Below the pieces are notes generated by a model, which was not told where the DNA came from, ran no database searches, and saw nothing but the letters and a program-made list of their open reading frames with translations. From positions 372,001 through 436,000 of the forward strand of contig JAMQCK010000002.1 of NCBI GenBank assembly GCA_024196135.1: 64,000 nt of DNA, written 5' to 3'. This stretch comes from Pleurotus ostreatus/Saccharomyces cerevisiae fusant. Taxonomy: Eukaryota > Opisthokonta. Numbering within the stretch: the first letter of the stretch is position 1; each line of letters opens with the position of its first letter. Made by a program: the position numbers and the translations under genes. Positions 1 through 14,007 of this stretch are shown here, in pieces.

Positions 1-1788
1 ATTGTCGCTTGTTCGTGAGCATGCCTGGAGAAGCCCCCGGGAACGGTGAGGCAGGTTCAGGCAGAACACTGGTGTTGATCGCCGAGTTGCGTCGACTTCG
101 CGGTGGCTGAGGCGTGTTGGGTGCCGGCGTGCGGACATCAGGTTCAGGTAGACGGTTCGGGTGCACAGTGAGATCTAGCAGACAGTTCCATTTTGAGGAG
201 AACGTCTTGGTCGGGTAGGTGGTATCCGCATCTGGCGACAAGATATATGGCTTCCCGTGTATGTTAATAGACACTGCGCGCGTGAGCCCACCCATCGAGC
301 TACGGCGGTCCGCCCCAGCCAAAGGTGCATCATCATCGAAAGGGCTGCGCAGGAAGGACACAGCGTAGATGAGGTTCCACTGCTCATTCTCGCCAACCTT
401 GACTGGGAACATTTCGCGCCGCTCGCCTTCAGGTTTGAAGAAGTCGTCGCCCCAGCCGACAAGTGCCGCCGTCGCGTCTGCCTGACCGTCGAGCGAGCCG
501 GACGCCGAAGAGATCTTAACGTCGACTTTCTCCACTGCAAAGCCCACACCTCGCCCAGCTTCTCCAGAATTCTCGACCTCAATGCACAGCACGACAGTGC
601 GCTCGTCATTCCCAGCTGCAAGCTGATCGTCGCCATCGTCTCCGGTGTTTACCTCCGCACCTGGCAGGACCATCGCTGGCACGAACATAGTGCGCATTCG
701 CACACGGAACCCGCTGACGGCGTTGAGCGTGCGTCGATATGATTTGCGCAAGGTGGGCACAGAGGCGCGCGTAGCAGCGAGTGGTGAGGGCAGAGCAGAA
801 GACGGGCTGGATGGAGGTTGAGGGAGACCGAATAGGGATTGCCTTGACTGCCGACCAAGTCGCGTGGAGGGGAGGACAAGGTCGGACGCGTCAGCGAACG
901 CAGGATCCGCCATCAAGCCCTCGAGGAGGTTCGCCTCCTTTAGCCCGTTCACGCCGTCGACTTCTGGTATCGCAGGCTGCGTGCCATTCGCAGTGACAGG
1001 GGTGACGGGCGCCGTACTAGCAGGCGTCACCGCAAGCTTGGACTTGATGTAGACGGACAAGGGATTCCTCGCTTGTGCAGTGATCGCGCGGTCGCGCAGC
1101 GTCGCCGACGCGGTGAGGCAGAGTAGCGGGTCTGGGTAGCTCAGGCGCAGGTATGCTGGGGGTATGCGTTAGCCCCCCATCGACCACAGCACAGAATGCA
1201 CTGACATACTGTGAGCGAGACGCGGTATAGCGCCAGCCATACGTTCTCCTCCGCCGCCCAGAGCAGCGCGAACGTGTCGTCCTCCGCCTGTCCCCAGATC
1301 GTCGAGAATACCACCGTCCCCTCTGCACGCAAGTACCGCCTATCCTGATCGGGCGCAGACGGCGTCGGGTTCGGCGTCGCAGGAGGGAAGATAGACGGAT
1401 GGTGGCTCGCCCTCCTTGGCGGCGGCATAAGCGACGTTCCTCGCGGGGAGACCATGTCCTGGTAGTTGGGATTCGGCGGCGGCGCAGGCTGCACCGGTAT
1501 GGGGTTGATGTACGCCGCCTCGAGCGCGATCTGGACGTGCGAGAGGAATGCGAGGAGCTCTGCTGGCGGGTGCTCTGGGTCGGGAGGGGAGTCTGGGGTG
1601 GGGTGCTCGACGCGCACGGTGACGAACGCGTCGAGCTTCTCGTCGAAGAACGCCCGGTCGCGGTCGGTGCCGGGGGACTTGAGTCTCGCTAGCCATTCTT
1701 CTGGTGGGTCTGTCGGAGGGAACTCGATCGAAGAGTCGGGTACGGCAACGCCGAGGACGCTTCCTGTGAACAATTGTTCGAGCGTCAT
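1..1788 (-). CDS. TRS65: TRAPP complex subunit Trs65-like protein (3' part beyond left edge)
   Basis: Two exons are visible: 1788-1206 and 1155 to the window edge, about 579 residues with no stop. The start at 1788 opens with MTLEQLFTGSVLGVAVPDSS, the acidic N-terminus I associate with fungal Trs65. The middle carries a beta-rich core: MRTMFVPAMVLPGAEV, then TVVLCIEVENSGE, then FPVKVGENEQWNLIYAVSFL. Trs65 is a fungal TRAPPII subunit that helps the complex act as a guanine nucleotide exchange factor for Rab GTPases at the late Golgi. The exon 1 donor is GTCAGT at 1205; using the nearby GTATGT at 1209 would break the frame. A Pro/Ser-rich linker (roughly residues 110-165) and a second one near the edge look disordered. 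The assignment is from remembered family features, so it is good but not certain. Confidence 0.78.
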
Positions 1789-2081
1789 GACATATCAAGG
1801 TCGTGCCAGGACGTGGGTATAGCGGAGGGGGATAAGCAATGGGGAGCTGGTGACAGTGACGGTCGAAACCAAGGACGCATGCGATACAAAGCCTGCCATT
1901 TCAGGCATTTCGCCCGCCTACCCGGGGCATTGCAACGCGGCCAGCACGTCTGCTCAAATGAAGTATTCCATCACTTTCAGAGCTGTGCGGCTTTCCATCC
2001 GTGAGCAGAGACGCGTGTTGTTGCTCTAAGTACATGTTATGATTACATCTACAGGATTCCTCTGTCTTTCCCTCCATCCAT
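1789..2081. other. Intergenic, 293 bp
   Basis: This lies between the start of the Trs65 gene and the stop of the aspartate aminotransferase gene, both on the minus strand. It must hold the promoter of the former and the 3' UTR of the latter. No further gene or clear motif was seen. Confidence 0.6.
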
Positions 2082-3712
<1,631 letters not shown>

Positions 3713-4703
3713 CTTGGAACGTAGGTGGTCGGCGACCTGTGACAAACGCGCCTTGGCCATTGCGGAAGGAGTGCGATGTAGAGACAGAGGTGACAATCAA
3801 GATGAAGGGGGGTAGGCGGCGCAAGCAGTCAGCGCGGCGTCAAGCAGGAGAGCAGCTCACGACGCACAGGCGACGATGGTGAGATATATAAACGCGGGGA
3901 ATCACAGTGACACTGGGGTTCCTAGATAGCACGTGTTAATCGTCGATACGTCCCCGCTGCCTGCGATAACGAGCACCCACCTCAAAAATGCCTCGGGGAC
4001 GTTGCCAGCAGACGGGAGGAGGAGGAGAGGTGCGTTGCGGGGGTGGGGAACAATCCGATTATGACTTGGCGAGCACTTATATTTCCGGACCGCCCGCCGC
4101 TGACCCGCCACGCGCACGTTTTGTTCCGTGCAAGGATACGTCCCCCACGCGACCAATCTCCGCCGGAATGCCGCTGAAGAGCCGCACCGCCCTGGCACCG
4201 TCGCACGCCGCGCCACAGCGGCGAAGAGTCCCCAATTGCGCGCGTCGCCGTGGCCAGCCACCAAGTCGGAGTTCAGGCTTCTCGCGTCCTTCTGAGCACT
4301 CGCAGGGATAGATAAAATATACACATTCAACCATTAAGCGCATAGCATCTATGGTACGTAGAGACCGGTGACATTATAGATAGGGTGGAGGGGAGTGCGT
4401 CCGTACGTGACAAAACCAGCAGTAAACGACAATCGCAAGATGGCACGCAGCGCAGTGGTATGGGTGGGCGCGCGGGCGGGGATGTGGGGGGCAGGGGCAG
4501 GCAAGACATGTATGGAGACCGAGTCATAGCGTCGTGAAGAACGTAACGGAGAGGTAGGTGCCCAGGCCCGCGCGCGCGAGTAGGGGATATAGTGGCGTAC
4601 GTGTGTAGACGAGGTGAAGGGTGGGTGGGTAGAGGGGGCGAGAGGGTGGTCGAAGGGCGCAGGGGCGTGCAGGGCACGAGGTGCGCACGCAGCGACCGCC
4701 GCT
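3713..4703. other. Intergenic, about 1 kb
   Basis: This separates the aminotransferase start from the stop of the AN1 zinc finger gene. Short reading frames occur on both strands but none has a recognisable motif or a believable splice structure. A TATA-like element lies at about 3885-3892. Confidence 0.5.
3885..3892 (-). promoter_or_regulatory. TATA-like element upstream of aspartate aminotransferase
   Basis: The sequence TATATAAA reads on the plus strand; its palindromic TATATA core also reads on the minus strand, about 175 bp before the aminotransferase start. Assignment to that gene is an inference from position. Confidence 0.3.
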
Positions 4704-4995
4704 TTACGCTGTGGCCATCTTGGATGCGACCGTCCGCTCGCTCTCCAGCTTCGCCTTGTTCCGGTCGAATGCCTGCTGCCGGCAGCTCTCGAGCTGATTG
4801 CAGGCGTGGTGCTCAGGCAAGCGGTGCTAGGGCCACGGTCAGCAAGCTGTCTTGATCACAACGATGACGATAACCACTCACCGAACCACAGAAGTGAGCA
4901 TTACAGTGGGGGCAGGAGCCGATCATACGGAGGGCAGCCTGGTTGCAGTGGTCCGGGGAACCGATAGCGTACTGGCAGCGCTTCTTGGCAGGCAT
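4704..4995 (-). CDS. Small AN1-type zinc finger protein
   Basis: Two exons (4995-4882, 4826-4704) joined across a 55-nt intron encode 78 aa. The protein starts MPAKKRCQYAIGSPDHC and has the AN1 pattern of paired Cys and His: C..C near residues 7 and 17, CPHCNAHFC at 29-37, then HRLPEHHAC and SC. A charged helix follows (AFDRNKAKLESERTVASKM). AN1 fingers bind ubiquitin or partner proteins such as p97/proteasome cofactors; the exact role of this very short form is not known to me. The splice is secure because it joins the two halves of the finger (FCGS + HRLPEHH). The fingers make up almost the whole protein, with no A20 or UBL domain. An in-frame ATG upstream would add an N-terminus without family features, so the inner ATG is preferred. 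Confidence 0.88.
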
Positions 4996-5162
4996 GGTGT
5001 ATGGAAGCGGCGAGAGATGTGAGAGGGCGGAGAGGCTACGAAGGATACAGTCAGCAAGCGCGACGACAAGGGGGAAAGTGGACGACGCACCTGGTATGTC
5101 GTGTGCCGGTGAGGGCGAGGTGTGTTCAAAGGGGGAGGGGGCGCAGGCCAAAGGGTGAACGG

Positions 5163-5170
5163 TATTTATA
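5163..5170 (-). promoter_or_regulatory. TATA box candidate for the AN1 zinc finger gene
   Basis: TATAAATA reads on the minus strand 168 bp upstream of the AN1 protein start. Spacing allows a 5' UTR of usual fungal length. Confidence 0.4.
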
Positions 5171-7330
5171 TTCCCCTGCTGGGCTTACGCGTCGCCTGCC
5201 ACGTGACATTCTGATCGTCGGGCTCCACGGTGCGGTGCGGGACCTTCCTACTGCCATCCTTCACGCGCGCTGCCGCTGCCTGTCTGCGCTTAGAGAGCAG
5301 CTGTTTATTCAGCCGCAAAATTGAGCAAGGCGATGCCAACGTTACTCAGCGTTGCTCAACGTTCAGGACGATGCTAGAACGCTGCGAAGGCCTCTTCACG
5401 GCCTCCCCTTGCCCCAGTTGTCAGTCTTGGAATGGATATCGGGGGCAATTCGCACTGGCGACGGCACGCTCTATCGGCGGCGAGACCGCGCGACTCAGAG
5501 GGTTCCGATCAAACAAAACAGGCGCACGCCGATAGCGAGGCGCCGTCTGGGGCTCGGTCATCGCAGCCGAAGGCCCGCGCCCGCGGTCGCAGCTGGGTCG
5601 AAGACCGTCGACGTGCTATCCGCCAAATCAGACAGCGCGGATTCCTATAGCAATGCCTCCTGGTCTCTCGCGGCCATCTCCATCGCGCCCAATCGTGTTC
5701 GCAGCCACGCTACCGCTGGGTCAGCTGGCGTCAGGAGCCTGCCTGCCGCCGCCATCGCTGTCGACGCCACAACAGCTATTCTTCCCGATTGGTCAAGCCC
5801 GAGTCTGGCGGGCTGCGTGCCGACGCGCCCGAAGCTTTGCTGCGTATACCTCGGATCGTCTGTGCTGCTGCCCTCATGGACTTTCTCGCTTCGCTTGCGC
5901 ATCGGTGAAGGCTTTGTGCCAATCTTTGTCTTCGATAAACGGCTTCCCAGGTCAATTGGATTGCTGATAGCCTGCAAGCCGCCAGTCAGTGCATGTTCGT
6001 GCACAGCGCGACCGACATCCAGCGGACATCGCTATCGATGCCAGCGAAACGTCCAGCGCTGCCTACCGCCCTTTATTGAGTGGCCGTTTTATGGGTTTGT
6101 GGCTTCCGCCATTCGTCTGGAATATGGTACGTCGTGTAGCCCATGCGCTTGCGCGAACCGAATGACCTCGAGTGTCTCCACTCCGCGCGGCCTCAGGCGA
6201 TGCTTGTGAGTAAAAGGTGCGGGAGGGTCATGTCCGTGGAGTGCAGGTGTGGCTGCATTGTATTGCGATGGTCCTGGAATATGTAGTTTGGACGTACGCG
6301 CTCTCAGTACCACAAGCGAAATGGGACGGCGAAGGACACCTCTGCCCTTTTGAGACAGATGCTACTCGCCTACTTGCGTTCGCTGAATGGCACGAATGTC
6401 CGTGGTTGACCCGCCCCGTCCTAGCGGAGCCTTTCGAGGCGTGCGGGACGGACGAACAAGCGTAGCAAGCTGCACTATAGATGACGCTGATAACCCATCG
6501 TCATGCCCCTTGATCGTGATACCTAGGCCTGCAAAGCATTCAAGGCCTCAGATAGATTTGATAGACGAAGGTATGAAGTCGAAGCCGCCGCGTCAGGCAA
6601 TGCGGGCTTGGTGCGGGCTAATGACGAGCGGGTTCATTGTGGCGGCGCCTGGCATGGCTTGAAGGCCGCTGGAAGGGCTTTGGGACGATGAAAGGCTATC
6701 CTTCATCCAATTCGTTCTGTCTTTTGACAGCGCGTCGCTCCTGTGGATGCCCTGCACCCAAGCGGCAGACAGTCCGTGCGTGAATGAAATCGCGATCGGC
6801 GTCGCCGAGTCATCAGTGGTTCCTGTGATCAGCTGTGTGAAGCGGGAGCCCATGGCGCGTCTGTCGCGAAATTGCGCGAGCAGGGAGCGCAGAAGCCGAG
6901 GGAAATGCGTGGGCAGGGAGCTCGAGCAGAGAGGGGACGAGACCCGGGGCCAGAGACGGAGAGATCAGAGAGTTGTGGGTCCGCGATTGGCATGACGTCA
7001 GGGCAGATGACGTCGGTGTTGCCCTGACGGATGGAGGAGGATGCCTGAACGATCTTTTTCCGTTGGCTGCCAGGTGTTCATTTTCTGGAAAGAGAGCGCG
7101 CGCACGAAGGGACGCCGATTCTCAGATTATCTCCACATTTATCGGGCCCTTTTTCGAGTTTGCGGCCCCCGACGCCGCTGCCGTCGCCGTTGACGCCGAG
7201 CCCGCCGCGTGCAGGCTGCAGAGCGGCGTCCGCCCCCGCCCTCGCCGTCTCCGTGGATGCGCCGTCCAAACATCGCCAATCCACACCAGTGCGTGTCCTG
7301 CACGCGTTTTCTTCTTTGTCTCCGACGCTC
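5171..7330. other. Gene-poor stretch, about 2.1 kb
   Basis: No gene can be supported here. The longest open frame (plus, 5352-6209) is Arg/Ser-rich and looks like a by-product of GC-rich sequence. On the minus strand three frames look slightly more protein-like: 6853-6593 (MGSRFTQLITGTTDDSATPI...), 6313-6089 and 6004-5645. I could not join them with convincing splice sites or match them to a family. The right end (about 6900-7330) should contain the promoter and 5' UTR of the PP4R1-like gene. Confidence 0.45.
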
Positions 7331-10300
7331 ATGGGCGGACTAGTGTCCATTGCCACGCACCGCAGCGATGACCACGATACACACGACGCTTCAGCCCAGA
7401 TGCACCAGCCCCAACCCCAGCAACAGCAGCAGCATCAGCCAGAGCCCGCGCCAGCCCCGGCTCCCCCCATGGCATCTCCCCCACTCCCTCCCGCGTCCGC
7501 ACCTCCCCGCGTCGCGCCCCCGTCCTTCATTGCCCTCCCCCCACCCGTTGCCTTCGCCCTTGGGATCCGAGATGACACGCTTATGGGCACGCCCCCATCA
7601 CCCTGTCTCCAGTTCTTCACCGCGCCGAACTCGCCAATGGCAGACTCGCCAGCGCAATCACCCGCACAAGCAATGGACAGTCCTCCCCCCAGGACGTTCA
7701 TGCCCCAGTCGCCGACTCCTGTGCCTGCGCCCGCGCCCATCGTGTCACCCTCGGCTGAGGCGCCGCCAGAAGAACCTTTCGCGGTGCCCCCCGAGCCTGG
7801 CATGGAACTCTCTCTCGATGACGACAATCTCAGTGTACTTGAGAAGATCTACCTCTTCTCGAGGAGCAAGGCCACTTTCCATCGCGTCTTCATTGCTCAC
7901 GCGCTCCCCTCCTTCTTGGAGCAGATTTCACCGCAGGAGGCGGTCGAGTACGTACTCCCGCTCCTCAGCGGACTCGCCATGGATGATGGTGCGTGTACGC
8001 GTGCATCAGAGCGTCATATTGCTGATGGCTTTGACGTAGAAGATACAGTCAAGGAGGCGTTCGCGGCAGAGCTCCTGGCGATCATGTGGTATTTCTTCAC
8101 CGTATGTTTCCTCAGATACCGGAATGCTTAGTTCCTAATCACCTGCTTTAGAAATGCCAGGTCGTCCCGGACGATCCGCAGACGGAGGACCTGATGTTTC
8201 CGTCTGCACGGTCTGCCCCCGCCATCCCCGTCCAAGCCTTCACGCCCATCCTCGGAACGCTGCTATTGAGCAGCAACGGTCAAGTCGGACTTTCGACCCG
8301 CTATGCGATCGTCACTATCTTGAATCGCATACAGCGACTGAACGAAAGCGAAAGCCGCAAAGCCGATTTTGTTCCTCCCGCCTCACGTCCATCTTCCAGC
8401 AGGGGCATTCTTGCGAAGGATCCTCGTCCGAATCCGAAGTCTTCCCTCGCAGCCAAGGCGATGCATTCTGTGATGAACCCTCCGGAAGAAGATGAGGAAT
8501 CGGACGATGACGAAGATCTCCCGCCGACGGGCCTGTTTGGCTACGAGGAGCGGGAAATGTTCGAGCAGGAGTTGCTGCAACAAGTGGTCATCGGGATGGG
8601 CCGGCTCGATCAGCAATGGTCGAATACCGAGGAGGGCTATGTGGATATCGATCCCTTGGCAATGCAGGAGGACCGCTCCCCAAATGTGGGCATGCAACTC
8701 GGCGACCAGTACCCGCCCGAATACCCCGCACGCTCCCCTCTCGATGAGCCGCGAGTCCGGTCTCCCGCCGAGCCGCTGCCGGAGGACGACGACGGGGATC
8801 GCATGCCGGCCCCAAAACCTGCCACGGATTATTTTCCGAGGATGCCTTCGACGATGCCTGCGCCCTCGCCGCCAACGAGCTCGCCAGATTACACTCCGCC
8901 TTGGGTGGCCATCAGCCCCGGGTCGTCATCATCTACGTCACCATCATCGTCGTCTACGTCGTCGCTGCACACGCCTCCGAACAACCTTCTGCGTTCTACG
9001 TGGGAGGGTCCGCGGTCTCCGAGGGCGGCAGCGTTCGAGATGTATGCACGTCCAGAGAGTCAAGGGTCATCGGACGGGGAGGAGACAGTGCAGGTGCAGG
9101 CATCTCCTCGCAGCAACGCGTCGAGCGGCTCTCCCATGCAGCTGTCGACGCCTTCGCCCCCGCCCTCTCCTCCCGAGACTGCCCCCTCAATAGTCACCAG
9201 CCGCGATCAGCCGCCCGACAAGCACCCGCAAACTGTTGACCCCAAACCACCAGATGCCGCCACGTCTCCGCCTCAGGCGACTTCCCCTCCTTTCGTTTCC
9301 CTCAACTCGCCTCCACCTCAAGTTTCGGTTCAAGCAGCATCTCCCGTATCACCCCGACCCACCACAGAGCCTTTCCCTTTCGTCCTGTCCCCACGCTCAC
9401 CATCCGATCTCCCCGAGCCGAGAACACTGTCGCCCGTCAACCCGCCTGCGCCTCAAATTGGGCCACAGCCGACCAGCAATGTTCCCTTGCCGATGCCGAC
9501 TGTGTCTGCACCGAACGAGCAGTCGCCATTCGGTGGTCTCCGACAGAACGTGCCTCAGACAAGTTCGGACGAGCGAGCAGATGCGCAAAGGCAACAGGCG
9601 CAGGTTAGCCCTCCGGTTTCGATGTCGCGCGAGCACGCGATGTCGCCGGGGAGGGAGGAGAACTTGGCTGCAGTGGACGACGATGCGATGAACAACATGA
9701 CGCTGGACGAGAACCCAGAGGAGGAGCAGGCCGCCTTTGGGCGAGTATCAAGCATGAGCTTGATTTCCGCGGTGTCCGTTAGCGGTAAGCAGTATCTCTT
9801 CCTTGCGCGCATTCCAAGGCTCATCACTTTTCTTTCCAGTGAAATTATCGGAATCGGCGCAACAGGCTTTCGTCACTGAAGTCGAGAGGGTATGCCGCGA
9901 TCCCATATACTGGGTCCGACGGGAAGCAGCCTTCGCTGTAGGCGCTCTAGCTAAGGTTGTGCCTGACGAGATCGTCATGACCTCTCTGGTGAGTATAGAA
10001 GCATACATTTGATAGAGTGATAAGCTAATAAGGTTTTCTAGCTTCCGCTTTTCGAAGGTCTCCGCAGCGACTCAATGTGGCACGTTCGTCACTCTGCCCT
10101 CTTCGCCTTCCCCGCGTTGCTCGCACGCCTCGACGCGCAACAACGGCGGCGGGTCGCTCTGGAGACGGTGGTTCCACTGTCAAGAGACGAGTCTGCGGCA
10201 GTACGCACAGGGACGCTGGAGGCTTTAGGCGAGGCTATCTACTCGTTCCGCAATGACGACGGCGATATACCTCAGGAGCTTCTCGAGCTCTTCGTTGGTC

Positions 10301-11615
10301 GACGCGAGGATCGGCGCATCCGCGATCACTCAGCGCCTGACGAAGAATGGGTTATTCCATCAGACTGGGGCGTCGACTTCGAGCGCCAAGATCGAGTAGC
10401 ACCCCCGGACGAGACCCCTCTGGATTCGTTCTACCGCGACCCCGGCCGGCCGCTCATCTGTGCTTTTAACCTACCCGCGGTAGCGCTCACGCTCGGCCGC
10501 GAGCGATGGGGCGCCATCCGCGAGCTGTACCTGCACCTCGCGGACGACTGCACGACCAAGGTCCGGCGGACGCTGGCCGCGAGCCTGGGCGCGCTGGCGG
10601 GCATCATCGGTCCCGAGAACGCGCGGCAGGACCTGATGGTCGTGTGGTGGGACTCGATCCGGTGCGAGGAGCAGGAGGTGCGCGGGAAGGTCATCGAGGC
10701 GATGGAGGCGTTCGTCGATGCGCTTGGCCCGTGTACGGAGCGGATCGAGGTCGTGCAGAGCGTGTTGCAGGTGTGGGACGAGGGGATGCTGACGGCGTGG
10801 CGGGAGCGGGAGACGGTAGCGAAGAGCTTGATCGGGGTGACCCGCGCGATTGGGCAGGAGGACCCGAAGCTGGTGCGGAGCTTATTGATGAAGACGCTAG
10901 AGGACAATGTTGCGGCAGTAAGGGAGACCGCGGTCCATTCGGTGAGTTCCTTGGTTGTCTTGCCGGAAAACGAAAGTTGACAAAGGTCTTAGCTTCAGGA
11001 GATCTGGTCTATCTTCGGGGGCCGGCGAGACGTACTCGAAGATGTGCGAAAGGACATTCTTACCCTTGCTCGCTCGTCATCGTACAGGCAACGCATGACG
11101 TGCGTCGATTTCTGTTGTGCCTTCTGTCTTTTGTTGACCAGTTTCTGTAGGTTTGTCGCCTGCCAGCAGACCATCATTCTACCCACCGAAAGTGGGCATC
11201 CATGCATGGTCGCCGACGACCACGTCTGGCAAACGCTGTTGCCCTTGGCACAAGATTCGATTGTTGGCGTGCGCATCGGCGTCTCTCGGCTCGTTGCCAA
11301 CTATTGGGGTATGTCTGCAATGGGAAGCCCTTGGTCAAGGCACTAATGCGGTGCACAGACAAGTATTTGCAACATACGCACATCCCTGATGGGCCTATGC
11401 TGGATGTCATCCGCAAGCTGACGAGCGACCCTGCGCACGAAGTGCAGACGTACCTTCCGGCTCGTTTGCGCGGTGTCGCAGGTCCGCTACTTGAGCCAAA
11501 GCCCATGGAGCGGAGCTCATCGTCCACAGCGAGACGGCGGGCACGAGAGGCGGCAAATATGTCGGCCACGTTCTCGAAGCCCCCGCGAGCGGCCAGCATC
11601 CTCATTCCCGAGTGA
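7331..11615 (+). CDS. PP4 regulatory subunit 1-like HEAT-repeat protein
   Basis: Eight exons (7331-7988, 8040-8101, 8152-9784, 9840-9988, 10042-10941, 10999-11099, 11151-11308, 11359-11615) encode 1305 aa. After a Pro/Gln-rich N-terminus, HEAT repeats begin near residue 165 (LSVLEKIYLFSRSKATF) and continue through WYFFTKCQVVPDDP. A long disordered Pro/Ser-rich insert of about 450 residues follows. HEAT repeats resume at VKLSESAQQAF and run to DKYLQHTHIPDGPMLD near the C-terminus. The arrangement resembles PPP4R1, a scaffold that targets the PP4 catalytic subunit. An in-frame ATG at 7160 would add 57 residues; the start at 7331 (MGGLVSIATH) is preferred because the upstream part is low-complexity, but this is not settled. 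The family call rests on repeat pattern and the exon 1-3 landmarks; another HEAT-repeat phosphatase scaffold is possible. Confidence 0.8.
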
Positions 11616-12163
11616 AGGCTTCGTGCTGAATGGTTGCCGTCCTGCATTTGGTCCCGGATGGATTGCGCGCCTGGTTTGACAAAGGACCAGTCGCGGGACA
11701 GCGTTCACTATCGTCTAGAGTAACCCCCTGCAAGCATACGCATATTACCCTGCAACTAAGTTTATACCTGCGATCTTACGCTACTTACTACTGCTTACAA
11801 CGTTTTCTTGTCTAATTTGCTCTCTGTCTTGTCTCCCCTGTAGTAGAATAATGTATTTGCATGCCTGTTACCGAAAGAGCGCACAAACGAGAGGGCAAAG
11901 ACCGGCAGTGTTTGTGGGTCCGTTGAACGGCGCCCGTGTGAATGGTATGGACACCGATCGGTGATTGCCGTTGCGGGCCACCCTAACGACACACGCCTGA
12001 AGTCTGGCAGGGTATAACTTGTCCGGAACGTTTTACCTCGACTGTCGTGTATCGTGAGCTGAGCTCTCCCTCCCCCTCTCCCTCGGGTCCCTCTTTTCCT
12101 CTCCCCCTCGCTCTCTCATTCTCGGCTGGCTCTCTCCTCACTGCGGCAGCGCGCGTTCCGATC
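11616..12163. other. Intergenic with pyrimidine-rich leader, about 550 bp
   Basis: 3' UTR of the PP4R1-like gene followed by the promoter of the first MARVEL-like gene. A CT-rich tract covers about 12064-12120 just upstream of the next start, a common feature of filamentous fungal promoters. No gene seen. Confidence 0.5.
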
Positions 12164-13473
12164 ATGGTCAACTTGTTGCTTTTCCTGCGCTATGTGGCTT
12201 TCGGTCAGTATTTGCTGGGCGCGCGCCACTGCGGTTGTCTGACGCGTCCCCCAGCTGTATTTATTATCTGCAATGCGATCATCGCGAGTGTAGCTGTGTG
12301 GAACCTCAGCCTCGCACGGACGGTGGACTTCGGTAGCGTCGGTGCGTTGAATGCATTCGGCCTTCTTTCTGCCAAGCTGACGAGCCACACAGCTCAAGTA
12401 GACACCTACCTCATCTTCGTCGCCGCGTCTGGTCTCGTGCTGGCCTTTACGATGTGAGTGCGGCGCCGCTGAACACTCGAATATTTTACCAACATCCCAC
12501 TAGTGTCTTCACGCAACTTGCCATACCCAACGCGGTCTTCGGTCGCGTGTTCAGCGAGTGTATCTGGGTGGCCCTTTACTGGATCATGGAGCTTGGTATG
12601 TTATCTGTGCATGTCCAAGGCGTGTATTGACCGTGATATACAGCGGGCGCTGCTGCCATCTCCGCTTTGGGCCGCACAATGTGCGACAGCGACGACCTTC
12701 GTCTCACGAATCAATCGTCCACTATCGTCCATGACAGCTGCGCGTCCAGCCAGGTCCTCATGGGCTTCTCTTGGATATGCACCCTCACGTGTATGTGCGC
12801 CCGCACATTTGCCATACATCTACTCACACCCATTACAGTGATGATGTATCTGGTTGCTCTGGTCACCACCACCGTCTCCCACTACAATGAAGACCCGCAA
12901 GCTTGGCACTGCAAGATCAGGGACTACCCGTGGACCTCGAGCGAGACCTCGCACAACGGTTCCAGTCGCGCCCCTACCCCAAGCTCGATCGAGAAGGCTA
13001 CCCTCTCCGTCCCCACGACACAGTCACGCCACCTGCGCCCCCTCATTTCGGTCCTCAACCGCTCCAACACCGCTACCTCCAGCCCCGAGTCAATCATTCA
13101 CCCATTCCCCCTCCCTGCGAACTCGCAGAAGCCCGTACCAGCCGCTCCGGCGCAGCGCGCACCGAACGGCACCCGAGAGACCCACAACCGACAGCCCAGC
13201 AATAACTCTTATTACTCGCGCCCGGTGCAGGCCTCCATGCCGCGCGCGTCGCTCCAGATGCCCTCGTATCACAACCCCAACCGCCCTCCGTCACCGCCGC
13301 GCGACTGGCGGTCGGAGACATCATCCCAGCAGCAAAGGAGGACACCGTCGCCTCCTGCTGTTGGTGCGGGCTCCGCTGCATCCTCGACGGCCTCCAGGGG
13401 GTCGCGGCGTGTCCCTGGACACCGCCCGCCACCGTTGGACTTGTCCAAGATCAGCGCATTCCGCCAGAGGTAA
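12164..13473 (+). CDS. MARVEL-like four-helix membrane protein, copy 1
   Basis: Six exons (12164-12203, 12255-12341, 12393-12453, 12504-12595, 12644-12790, 12839-13473) give 353 aa. Four hydrophobic segments can be read: FIICNAIIASVAVW, YLIFVAASGLVLAF, CIWVALYWIMELAGAAA, and FSWICTLTLMMYLVALV. This matches the MARVEL-type topology of fungal membrane proteins. The rest is a Ser/Pro/Arg-rich cytosolic tail ending LDLSKISAFRQR. The fifth donor is GTATGT at 12791; it keeps helix 4 continuous. In the tail the +2 frame (about 12903-13205) also looks coding, see findings. Function is unknown; such proteins are often linked to membrane microdomains. Immediately followed by a second gene with the same plan. 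Confidence 0.8.
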
Positions 13474-14007
13474 CGTCCGTTCAGTGTGCGCCGGCCGCTC
13501 CTGACGTTCGTGACCCGCTCTCTTGTGTATACTATACATTAGCTGTTGTACAGGTTAATGACTACCTACGATCTAGTAACTGGTTACGATGTGGCTTTGA
13601 TAGTTCACGAATTCATTGCATGAATCCACGACATTGAGAACGCTGTACTATCGTGAGAGCCTTCGCATTGTTCTGCTTCCGGGGCCCGGATGCATTTTGA
13701 TCGATCAGGCTGGTTTCCGCACGCCATTGTTCCTCTTTTGACCACCGTGGTCCATTTTTGGCGAACAACAATGGACCAGCCATGCGGCCCGCCACGAGGC
13801 CCAAACACCTGTTCTTCGCGGAATGTGCGCGAGGGGTTTGTCCACGACGTTCATCTCCGAGCCACTGGCTGGCTTGGGGCACTTCCCATCGATTTCGAGA
13901 GCTTGGCCTCTCGCTTCTGACCACCCCACATCTCGCCGCCTGCGCATGCCCTGTAACCGAGCCCGACACGACTTTCACGAAGACAGAACTACCTTACGAC
14001 CTGCGAG
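13474..14007. other. Intergenic, about 530 bp
   Basis: Spacer between the two MARVEL-like genes, containing the 3' UTR of the first and promoter of the second. Short frames on both strands show no motif. Nothing else seen. Confidence 0.5.

Noticed and set aside
1206..1209. GTATGT donor at 1209 in the Trs65 gene
   Set aside because: A stronger-looking donor, but it puts a stop soon after the acceptor. GTCAGT at 1205 restores a continuous frame.
5352..6209. 285-residue open frame on the plus strand
   Set aside because: Arg/Ser/Pro-rich composition without motif or splice support; typical of a by-product frame in GC-rich DNA.
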